Of a stretch of DNA of 8,848 nt, positions 1 to 6,163 are shown piece by piece (position 1 is the first letter of the stretch; the number at the start of each line of letters is the position of its first letter). The notes beneath the pieces were generated by a model. It was not told the origin of the DNA, searched no databases, and worked only from the letters and a program-made list of their open reading frames with translations. Source of the stretch: an uncultured Bacteroidales bacterium (lineage in GTDB: Bacteria > Bacteroidota > Bacteroidia > Bacteroidales > UBA3663); contig CAJOOX010000013.1 in the NCBI GenBank assembly GCA_905236195.1, forward strand, positions 1 through 8,848. The letters run 5' to 3'. The translations under genes were made by a program, and so were the position numbers.

Positions 1-67
1 ATTGCTGCGCTTCCCCATTCTGCTGAAACGAGAAAAGCAGGATAACTATATAAAGGAATGCTCTCAT
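1..67 (-). CDS. Possible separate gene start inside the truncated DUF6443 gene (signal peptide only)
   Basis: ATG 67 lies in the same frame as the DUF6443-like gene. The 22 codons in view read MRAFLYIVILLFSFQQNGEA and then QQ. There is an Arg at position 2, a hydrophobic core of about 12 residues, then a polar stretch with a plausible cleavage site near GEA/QQ. This is a textbook exported-protein N-terminus and is odd at residue 165 of an already exported protein. The sequence before it (GAATAGAAAATCT) is A-rich, as is often seen before Bacteroidota starts. I see no TTTG/TAnnTTTG promoter just upstream, so it would depend on read-through from the RHS operon. The alternative is that it is simply an internal hydrophobic segment of a fusion. 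Confidence 0.4.
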   Translation of the reverse strand, partial: MRAFLYIVILLFSFQQNGEAQQ

Positions 68-559
68 AGATTTTCTATTCGTTTGTTCATAGTAATTGCG
101 GCAGGAAAGGGGGAATGTGTCTGTATTGATGAGATAGTCCGTGCTCCTGTAATGGGCAGTCCATTGCTGTCCCGTTCCCTTGGCGGCTGTTTCCCTGTTG
201 AGGGGAGAGCCATCATAGAGTGTTTCGGCGAACGGACGGGTGTCCGAATAGGCAGAGTACCCTGTGGATCGCAGCGTGGAGGGCTGGACATAGGCGGCGG
301 AGACTGTGGCCGGCAGCCAGTCCCTGGAGGGACGGCCGAGGCCGTCATAGTCGCTGAGCCAGGCCAGGTTGGAATGTGAGGGCGTAATACCCACTTCAAC
401 ACGCTCGAAGGGACGGCCCGAAGCATCGTAGTAATGATAGACGCTCTGCATTGCTCCGCTATTGTTGACGGCAGAGGAGAGGACATAGTTCTGCGTCTGT
501 TGGGCCGGGGCCGGAAGGTGGCAGAGAAAAATGATAAGGATGAGAATAATCTTCTTCAT
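1..559 (-). CDS. DUF6443-like RHS partner protein, N-terminal part, open at left window edge
   Basis: The frame is open from ATG 559 to the window edge (186 codons seen, no stop). Residues 1-20 (MKKIILILIIFLCHLPAPAQ) form a clear signal peptide, so the protein is exported. Residues 24-157 resemble the N-terminal DUF6443 region of Bacteroidota RHS proteins: NYV near the start, HYYDASGRPFERV at 42-54, DYDGLGRPSRDWLPA at 70-84, then a segment rich in Tyr, Asp and Thr ending LSCRNYYE (151-158). In this family such proteins normally run on into RHS repeats and a core domain. Here the family-like part stops at about residue 158, and the frame continues into MRAFLYIVILLFSF (165-178), which looks like a second signal peptide. 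ATG 559 is preferred over ATG 568 (which would add MTD) because it gives a normal basic n-region. The start lies 10 bp after the stop of the upstream RHS gene, so the pair is surely one transcript. The function is inferred as surface or toxin-delivery RHS type, and the effector end is not visible. Confidence 0.75.
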   Translation of the reverse strand, partial: MKKIILILIIFLCHLPAPAQQTQNYVLSSAVNNSGAMQSVYHYYDASGRPFERVEVGITPSHSNLAWLSDYDGLGRPSRDWLPATVSAAYVQPSTLRSTGYSAYSDTRPFAETLYDGSPLNRETAAKGTGQQWTAHYRSTDYLINTDTFPLSCRNYYEQTNRKSMRAFLYIVILLFSFQQNGEAQQ

Positions 560-569
560 ATCTGTCATC

Positions 570-3500
570 TTATTCATTGCGGTAATGATATTGGAATTGG
601 CCGGTTACAGTCCCATTGTGGTCTGTCACCTTGAAGAGTCGCCCGAATGAATCATAATCATAGGTGGTCTGTTCGCCGTTAGGTGCGATTTTCCGGACCA
701 CTCCGATATGAGGCTGATGTTCATAGACTGTGACTAAGGCTCCCTTGATGGCAGACAACATGCTGTACAGCTGTTCCGGTGTCAGCGTGGGGACTACGGC
801 TCTTTCCAGTGATGTCACGGCAGCCTCTCCGCCCAATGCGGCGATTATCTGGGATTCGGAGGCTCCCTCCACCACGGCAATAGGGAACTGATTGGAATAC
901 CCCCAAATATATGTCGTGGTCAGAATACTATTGGTTGTAACCGTCCGGGGCTGATGGGCCGAATTGTAAGAAATTGACATTTCTTTTTCGTGGTTGACAC
1001 TGACGGGTGAGACATTCGCCATCGTTAATCCTTGTCTCGACAAATGCGGGTTGTTAAGACGGTAGATGTCGGTGGGTTGTCCCATTGTGTTATATACTGT
1101 CCGGGTATCTTCTACAACTCGGGGTCCGCCAGCATCAGTGACTGTCACGGCCTGCTCCATGGGGACTCCGATAATGTGTTGTCCCTTGAGCGACGAGGCG
1201 ATGCTGTTGCCGGTATAATCAGTCGGATAGAGTGTCTCGGTGACGGTAGTCTCATCGGTGCGTGAATGAGATTCCACAGTGAGGGAATCCAAATTGTTTC
1301 GGAGGTTGTATGTTGTGGAGAGTGATTTCTCCATTGACACTCCGTCCACATAATCCCCGACGACATTGGTGGTTGTCTTCATCGCGAACTGCACCGAGGG
1401 ATAGAGGTAAATCATCATGATTCCACCGCCTATGACTTCCGAATAGGCATTGTAGGTAGCTAATTCGTTACCTCCTGTGACCGAGTTTCCGCCGTAATAG
1501 GTGTTCTCTACCACTGCGTTGAGAAGGCGTGAATCGACACAGGTCATCTCATAGGAGTTGGTCGTACTGCGAATCAGTTGATTGTTGTTATCATAGTCAA
1601 AACGGCTTAATAACATGCCGTCACGCGGGTCTTCAATCCTCCGTATGAAATCCCACATCGAACCGCTACCCCAGCGGTGATTGTGATAATTGTAGATACT
1701 CCGGCCATTGTTCAGACCGCTGCCGGATTTCGACACTGTCACCCGGCTGTAGCTGACATTCCACCGGGAGGTCGTTGCCAGATTGTCACCGCTTAACAGC
1801 CAATAGTTAATTGTCTGTGCCATCGGGGGATATACCAGATTGCCGTTTATCATCTGAATATTACCCGGCTGATAGACGAGCACCTTTTCCCGGGCATAGA
1901 CAGGCCTTGCCATCAGTTTGCCTGACGACGTACCGTTATCGTTGGTGTAGTCGTAAGACGTGGTTGTGACTGCACTGCCGCTGACAACGCGGACCGATTT
2001 TACACGGACTCCGCTGCCGCAGTAGTCCGGCGTGGCCGTCGGTGCATTTTCTTCTTTACTTAACCGGGCCATTATCAGATAAAATGCTTCATTGCGGTCT
2101 GCTGAGTCCAATGCCGGAATGAAAAATCTGTAGGTACCGGAGGATAGGGATATGGAGAACGTTTTCCTGAGATTCGATGTCGAAAGGGTGGTATCAGACG
2201 GCGCATACATGTATGTAAATGTCTGTTCAATTCCGCCATTACTGTTCAGGCGCTGGATAATGGCGGGACGATAGAATATCTTGCTCCATTTGGAGAGAGA
2301 CTGCAAATCCGATTTGGAATAACTGATTTCAAGATTAAAATCCATGGAATCCAAAATGGAGAATGTGGTCTGTTCCTTGAAATAGTAAGCCCCAAATGCA
2401 GAATAGCCCGGCTGGTTGCTGGCATATATTGTTTGGGTGGCAAATTGTTCAGTTTCCGTCACAGAACCATTCCCTGTTTGGACTGATGCATCGAAATATT
2501 TATAGTTGGAGAATGTATTCGGTTCGTATGTGAACTGGGCGACCGCCCCCGTCGGATATGTGACGGAGGTCAGCATACAGGCTTTTGAGCAGTTGCCGTC
2601 CGACCGCCTGTCCGCGCAATAAACGGCAAGCCTGCTGTCAGGAAACAGCAATGCGTCATCGTCTGTCTGCTCAAGCCATCCCTTAGGAAGCATCGTATGG
2701 TATGTGCCATTATAATTCTCCTTTCCGTTGTAATATCCCCAGTAGTCAATGGCGGCTGAGGCCTTACAAGGGAGATTCGGTAGAGAGTATCCGAAACTGA
2801 AGGCTGGCAGTGTCTTGATGGTTGTCCCATCCACGGATTCCTCCCAAACGTTGTCCAACCGCAGACGATAGTACATGAAATCATCGTTGGAGAACCATGA
2901 TGCGTAGGTTGTGCCGAATGCGTCTGAGACCGTATTGCCGCCCGTAGTGTTTTTGGAGAAATAGCTGTATTGGAAACGGAATCGCTTCAGCAGTTGGTAG
3001 CTGCTGTCTGGCTGGAGGACATAGATCTCTATGCTTTTCAGGCTGTGGTCCACATCTCGCATATCCAGCCTCGTATCGGTGTCGGGATTGAAAACTACTT
3101 TGAGACCCGCGTCGGTCTCAATGCTTGACAGACGTTTCGGCTGAAAGATGTATTGCGGAGTATGGGTGCGAAGCACCATGCTTCCCGCACCTGTCGGAGT
3201 GTTCCCGCCCAGGACAGTGAGGCGGTTCAGCTGGCTTTGGCTTAATCTGTTGGAAAGTATTGCATACGGATATTCGTCGCTGTAGAGTGTCTCCTGAATC
3301 TTATAGACTGAATGCTGGGAGTGCTCGTCCCGGTAATTGAAATAAACATTCCTTCCCGTGGGCGATTCGATACGGGTAAGATAGTAGGTGTAGTCAAAAT
3401 GCTGTGTTTCCGGGTTAACACTTGCATCGTCATAATACCCGGTCTCTACAGTATCGAAAAAATATCTGAAGCCGTTTCGGTCGGTGATGGTCGGTCCTGC

Positions 3501-4208
3501 CCCGCCATTGGACACTTTGAAGCCGTCGGCGTTCCCCGTGATGAAATATTCTCCGGCCAAGCGGTCGTAGATGAAACTTACATGATGCCCCAGAAAGGTG
3601 GCCTGATAGGTGGGAGACTCACCGTCTCCACGGTCAAGAATGATTCCGTAGAGATGATGCGGTATGTCGTTGGGAAAATTAGTAGTATCGACAATCTCGT
3701 ATGACTTCATGAACCATTCTTTGCCATATCCACCCCGGCAAGGATGAAATCCGTCAAATTTGTATCCTATCTTATAATTATATTCGCCTGTCGGATATAT
3801 TTGTGTCAAAGACAAGTACTTGAGCAGATGCCTCCATTCCGCTTTCCAGCCGTCAGGTATGCCATTACTGCAATCATAACTGTTGGAAAGGCGTGTGGTT
3901 ATCGCACCTCCCGCGTTAAGCACCCAATTCAGTCCCACCCATGTGGCTTCCTGATCGACTCTGATAGCAGACCCGAGATAGTCCAGGGTTACAGGAACCT
4001 TAATGTCTCCGCTTTCTACGGTGTAGAGCGGGATGGAAAAATCAAGTGTTCCTGTATAATTCCCCACAGGAATGTCACTCAGTTGCTGAAAAGACCATGC
4101 TTCCGGTGTTTTGGGACTATAATCCCTGTGGTTGCCGTCAGCGGCAACCAGACTCGAGGGGATTATAATTGAGATTAACATGATGCAGAATAATCTGAAT
4201 ATTCTCAT
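570..4208 (-). CDS. Large exported RHS/YD-repeat-type protein
   Basis: This is 1212 residues from ATG 4208. The frame is open to 4301, but the 31 extra codons run through the promoter and a direct repeat, while ATG 4208 begins a proper signal peptide (MRIFRLFCIMLISIIIPSSL, cleavage near VAA/DG). Residues 30-105 carry the typical N-terminal block of Bacteroidota RHS-like proteins: PEAWSFQQLSDIPVGNYTG, FSIPLYTV, a beta-rich LDY segment, then WVGLNWVLNAGGAITT. The long middle is rich in Tyr, Thr, Ser and Asn with many short strand-like YxYxxxD stretches, consistent with a beta-sheet shell. One clear YD repeat ends the protein (TTYDYDSFGRLFKVTDHNG, last ~30 residues), followed by YHYRNE. The length suits a complete first member of such pairs. 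Its stop is 1-10 bp before the DUF6443-like gene, so the two are co-transcribed and presumably work together. RHS proteins elsewhere encapsulate and deliver toxins; that role is inferred here. G+C is lower than in the helicase and lyase genes. Confidence 0.85.
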   Translation of the reverse strand: MRIFRLFCIMLISIIIPSSLVAADGNHRDYSPKTPEAWSFQQLSDIPVGNYTGTLDFSIPLYTVESGDIKVPVTLDYLGSAIRVDQEATWVGLNWVLNAGGAITTRLSNSYDCSNGIPDGWKAEWRHLLKYLSLTQIYPTGEYNYKIGYKFDGFHPCRGGYGKEWFMKSYEIVDTTNFPNDIPHHLYGIILDRGDGESPTYQATFLGHHVSFIYDRLAGEYFITGNADGFKVSNGGAGPTITDRNGFRYFFDTVETGYYDDASVNPETQHFDYTYYLTRIESPTGRNVYFNYRDEHSQHSVYKIQETLYSDEYPYAILSNRLSQSQLNRLTVLGGNTPTGAGSMVLRTHTPQYIFQPKRLSSIETDAGLKVVFNPDTDTRLDMRDVDHSLKSIEIYVLQPDSSYQLLKRFRFQYSYFSKNTTGGNTVSDAFGTTYASWFSNDDFMYYRLRLDNVWEESVDGTTIKTLPAFSFGYSLPNLPCKASAAIDYWGYYNGKENYNGTYHTMLPKGWLEQTDDDALLFPDSRLAVYCADRRSDGNCSKACMLTSVTYPTGAVAQFTYEPNTFSNYKYFDASVQTGNGSVTETEQFATQTIYASNQPGYSAFGAYYFKEQTTFSILDSMDFNLEISYSKSDLQSLSKWSKIFYRPAIIQRLNSNGGIEQTFTYMYAPSDTTLSTSNLRKTFSISLSSGTYRFFIPALDSADRNEAFYLIMARLSKEENAPTATPDYCGSGVRVKSVRVVSGSAVTTTSYDYTNDNGTSSGKLMARPVYAREKVLVYQPGNIQMINGNLVYPPMAQTINYWLLSGDNLATTSRWNVSYSRVTVSKSGSGLNNGRSIYNYHNHRWGSGSMWDFIRRIEDPRDGMLLSRFDYDNNNQLIRSTTNSYEMTCVDSRLLNAVVENTYYGGNSVTGGNELATYNAYSEVIGGGIMMIYLYPSVQFAMKTTTNVVGDYVDGVSMEKSLSTTYNLRNNLDSLTVESHSRTDETTVTETLYPTDYTGNSIASSLKGQHIIGVPMEQAVTVTDAGGPRVVEDTRTVYNTMGQPTDIYRLNNPHLSRQGLTMANVSPVSVNHEKEMSISYNSAHQPRTVTTNSILTTTYIWGYSNQFPIAVVEGASESQIIAALGGEAAVTSLERAVVPTLTPEQLYSMLSAIKGALVTVYEHQPHIGVVRKIAPNGEQTTYDYDSFGRLFKVTDHNGTVTGQFQYHYRNE

Positions 4209-4216
4209 TTTCGCTG

Positions 4217-4247
4217 CAAAGATATAGTTTTTTAATGTATAATCAAA
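4217..4247 (-). promoter_or_regulatory. Bacteroidota-type promoter for the RHS operon
   Basis: On the minus strand TTTG (4247-4244) is followed after exactly 19 bp by TATCTTTG (4224-4217), matching the Bacteroides -33/-7 consensus TTTG-N19-TAnnTTTG in every fixed base. The match is read directly from the sequence. The predicted transcription start is about 4210-4214, only a few bases before ATG 4208, so the mRNA would be almost leaderless. Two 36-bp direct repeats lie further upstream (4284-4385). Confidence 0.7.
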
Positions 4248-4283
4248 ATATTTGTCTCGAAATCTGCATTTTTCTGTCTCACC

Positions 4284-4385
4284 GGTGTCTCTACATGTCA
4301 AAATGGAGGGATAAAGAGGTATTTTCCCCTAACTATCAGCATGTTTTGTGGTGTCTCTACATGTCAAAATGGAGGGATAAAGAGG
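4284..4385. repeat. Two identical 36-bp direct repeats with a 30-bp spacer (CRISPR-like geometry)
   Basis: Positions 4284-4319 and 4350-4385 are identical over 36 bp. They start GGTGTCTCTACATG and end GGGATAAAGAGG. The 30 bp between them (4320-4349) are unrelated to the repeat, and the flanking bases differ on both sides, so the identity stops sharply. A 36/30 layout is that of type II and type VI-B CRISPR arrays. However, there are only two copies, no cas gene is in view, and the repeat lacks the inverted GTTG/CAAC ends common in such arrays. The repeat contains the palindrome ACATGT and a weak CTCT/AGAG pairing. Other readings are a remnant orphan array, a recombination site, or a duplicated regulatory site upstream of the RHS promoter. 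Confidence 0.8.
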
Positions 4386-4394
4386 ATATAATCT

Positions 4395-4797
4395 TTACTA
4401 GTAGCATCCGCCCTCGACTCTGGCGTTAAACTCGTTGCGGGTGGAGGGACTCGGGCTTATCCAGTATTCGTTGGGGAGGGTGGCGTAGTCATAGTCGCGG
4501 GTGTAATTCTTCGTCCATCGCTTCCCCCTGATGCCGAAGAGCAGCTGGAGCGTGCCGCCCATGTGGACGGCCTTGTGCCCCTTCCTCTTGGCATGAGCGG
4601 TCGGCGGGAACCCGTAGGCACCGCATCCTATCAGCGCCACGTCATACGGCTCGCCGTCCATCTCACCCTTCATCCACTCCAGCGCCTCGAACCAGTCGGC
4701 AAACCGGGTATAGCGCCCGCTTTCCTTCGAGGAGGCGCAACCACGGATTCGCCGTCCTCCAGGGCTCGAGCAGGAGGAGCCTGATTTTGGGTTCATC
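4395..4797 (-). pseudogene. Decayed gene of a surface-polysaccharide-cluster family
   Basis: Two reading frames carry pieces of one protein. Upstream (about 4797-4725) one frame reads EPKIRLLLLEPWRTANPW then LRLLEGK. From about 4720 another frame reads GRYTRFADWFEALEWMKGEM, then YDVALIGCGAYGFP, AVHMGGTLQLLFGIRGKRW, and ends VEGGCY. I know this order of motifs from uncharacterised proteins in Bacteroidota capsule and LPS clusters, possibly nucleotide-sugar or GT-D-like transferases; the enzyme activity is not established. In those proteins the EGK segment is followed by roughly 40-50 residues before FADWFEALE, so an internal deletion at about 4713-4728 changed frame. The N-terminal part is missing and the sequence stops where the transposase remnant begins. 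The final TAG (4400-4398) is directly followed by TAA (4397-4395). Relatives end in GGCYW, so TGG to TAG is likely. Confidence 0.7.
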
Positions 4798-4801
4798 CGC
4801 T

Positions 4802-4897
4802 TTTGATATCCACAATCTGCCGATAGGCGGCAAGCAGACATATCTCTCGCTGACTATCCAGCGCTTCCAGTGCAAAGACTGCGAGAAGGTGTATCAG
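4802..4897 (+). pseudogene. ISL3-like transposase remnant
   Basis: About 32 codons read FDIHNLPIGGKQTYLSLTIQ then RFQCKDCEKVYQ. This resembles the N-terminal part of ISL3-family transposases, where a 'DLPIGGKxTYLxLxxRRFxCxxC' type segment forms half of a zinc-binding unit (here Cys-Lys-Asp-Cys). The reading frame runs on after 4897 only as low-complexity Ser/Thr/Pro codons, which is a sign of the wrong frame. The rest of the transposase and any terminal inverted repeats are not seen. The fragment abuts the decayed polysaccharide-family gene on its left, so insertion followed by deletion probably truncated both. There is no usable ATG; the only in-frame start-like codon is a TTG at 4787. Confidence 0.6.
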
Positions 4898-5025
4898 ACA
4901 TCAACGACCGCTCCGATGCCGCCCGCGTGGAGCGTTTCCGTCACCTCGCCGGCAGTCTCAACGAGCACGTCGAGTACTACCGCACCCACCATGCCGCCCG
5001 CAAAAAAAACTCTTGCGCCAAATAA
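4897..5025 (+). pseudogene. C-terminal fragment of an unrecognised gene
   Basis: After the transposase remnant a different plus-strand frame becomes protein-like: DINDRSDAARVERFRHLAGS, then LNEHVEYYRTHHAARKKN and SCAK before TAA (5023-5025). It has a charged, helix-forming pattern and codons matching GC-rich genes. I do not recognise the family. It has no start of its own and joins the transposase remnant with a frame change, so it is most likely the 3' end of a gene lost to rearrangement. It converges on the pectate lyase gene with no gap: the two stop codons are adjacent (TAA then TTA). It may instead be non-coding sequence that happens to stay open for 42 codons. Confidence 0.35.
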
Positions 5026-5032
5026 TTATTTG
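5019..5032. other. Perfect 14-bp palindrome over two convergent stop codons
   Basis: CAAATAATTATTTG is its own reverse complement and contains the stop of the plus-strand fragment (5023-5025) and of the pectate lyase (5028-5026). On the minus strand it is followed about 10 bases later by eight T (5009-5002), flanked by short CGCAA/TTGCG arms. This could form a weak terminator for the pectate lyase transcript, but the stem is almost all A-T, so the terminator reading is uncertain. Confidence 0.35.
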
Positions 5033-6135
5033 ACTTTAGCTTTCCAGCTGTCATAAACTTGAAGCACTTCGGCAGGCTGGTAACTGTACCATCCGTAGCC
5101 GTTGCGGCGTTCGTAGCCCAGATAGGAGATGTCGTGCACGGCAATGCCGTCACGGTCGCAGAAGAACGGCTGGGCAAATTCCAAATCATAGAACCTGGCC
5201 CACACGACGGGGGCTTCGGGGTCGTCCACCAGACGACGGTCGCGCTGTCCTTCATCATTGATATAATACTCCACACGGATGCCGTGCAGTTCATGTTCGC
5301 GGAACCACGCTACGGCTCCGTCCACCGCTGCGACGATCTCTTTCGAGGGATGCGGAAGCGACATCAGCAGACTCGTCAGCGAAGCGCTCTCGGCCGAACA
5401 GTAGGAGGCCAGCTCGAAAGTGCGGGCCGATGCCGGAGCGAGGGTGATTTCATCGTGCTGCTGACACCACACCGTACGCTTGCCGTCGGCAATAATCTGG
5501 GTGTTCAGGATACATTGGATTCCCTGGTCGAAGGCATGGCGGAGCCGCCGGCGGGTCGCTTTGTCGGTGATATCCCTGTAGGGGGCTTTGTTGTTGGCCA
5601 CTTCGCGGATAAAGACGAGCACGTTGCACATAGCATTGTCGTTGTAGGTGATGTGGCGGGCATAGCCATGAGGCTCGGGCCAGAACTGCGGCCAGCCTCC
5701 GTTTTCGAGCTGTCCGGACAGCAGATAGTCAATCCCACGGAGGAACCCTTCGCGGTAACGGGGTTCATGTGTGGCTGTCCAGAGGCGTGCCAGATAAAGC
5801 ATCTCGGTCGTTGTGGCATCGTTGTCCACCGTCGTGTCGATGCGTTTCTTCTCGGCCCGCACGGAATCCTTCTGGGCATCTGTCAGCGGACGGTGCATCG
5901 CGTGGTTTTTGGGCCAACCTCCGGCATCGCGCTGGTAGAGGAGGACATTGTCGCCGAAGGTCCGGGCTTCATCGGTCTTGAAGAAATCATCTTTGGCACT
6001 GCGCGCCAAGTGCTTCCACTCCCGGAAGCCGGGATGGTAGTCCGACGCGGGAAGGCGTTCGCCGCGCCGGTTCTGCGCTGCTCCGCTCAGTGAGACGGCT
6101 ATGAGCGCAACTGTAATCAGGGTTTTACGTAACAT
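5026..6135 (-). CDS. Secreted pectate lyase, polysaccharide lyase family 10
   Basis: This is 369 residues from ATG 6135, which gives the signal peptide MLRKTLITVALIAVSLSGAAQ; an upstream in-frame ATG at 6159 would only add eight polar residues overlapping the intergenic gap. The mature part carries the PL10 landmarks in order: GGWPKN (72-77), DNDATTTE (104-111), NGGWPQFWP (145-153), HITYNDNAM (161-169), WCQQHDEITL (223-232), ARTFEL (237-242), WARFYDL (312-318) and ERRNGYGWY (342-350). PL10 enzymes cut polygalacturonate by calcium-dependent beta-elimination in the periplasm or outside the cell. The length is that of a single catalytic domain without a binding module. It starts 28 bp after the helicase stop, with the 8-bp palindrome ACACGTGT (6156-6163) between them and no promoter match, so co-transcription is likely. 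No SusC/SusD, regulator or other pectin enzyme is in view, which is unusual for this family in Bacteroidota. Confidence 0.9.
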   Translation of the reverse strand: MLRKTLITVALIAVSLSGAAQNRRGERLPASDYHPGFREWKHLARSAKDDFFKTDEARTFGDNVLLYQRDAGGWPKNHAMHRPLTDAQKDSVRAEKKRIDTTVDNDATTTEMLYLARLWTATHEPRYREGFLRGIDYLLSGQLENGGWPQFWPEPHGYARHITYNDNAMCNVLVFIREVANNKAPYRDITDKATRRRLRHAFDQGIQCILNTQIIADGKRTVWCQQHDEITLAPASARTFELASYCSAESASLTSLLMSLPHPSKEIVAAVDGAVAWFREHELHGIRVEYYINDEGQRDRRLVDDPEAPVVWARFYDLEFAQPFFCDRDGIAVHDISYLGYERRNGYGWYSYQPAEVLQVYDSWKAKVK

Positions 6136-6163
6136 ATCTTCGGGGTCTGACGCCGACACGTGT

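Noticed and set aside
64..486. A 140-codon minus-strand frame and the plus-strand frame 2-379 over the same DNA
   Set aside because: Both are shadows of the DUF6443-like frame, which has a signal peptide and the YDGLGR and WLPA motifs.
4209..4301. The 31-codon N-terminal extension of the RHS protein
   Set aside because: It would place a polar, charged stretch before a good signal peptide and its codons overlap the promoter elements, so ATG 4208 is the better start.
4235..4429. A plus-strand 64-codon frame with a repeated CLYMSKWRDKE peptide
   Set aside because: The peptide repeats only because the 66-bp DNA unit is a multiple of three. The frame crosses the promoter and repeat DNA and has no other gene-like feature.
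5001..5010. Run of eight A with C (AAAAAAAC) as a programmed frameshift site of a transposase
   Set aside because: It lies five codons before the stop of a fragment not recognised as a transposase, with no long overlapping second frame and no clear stimulatory structure.
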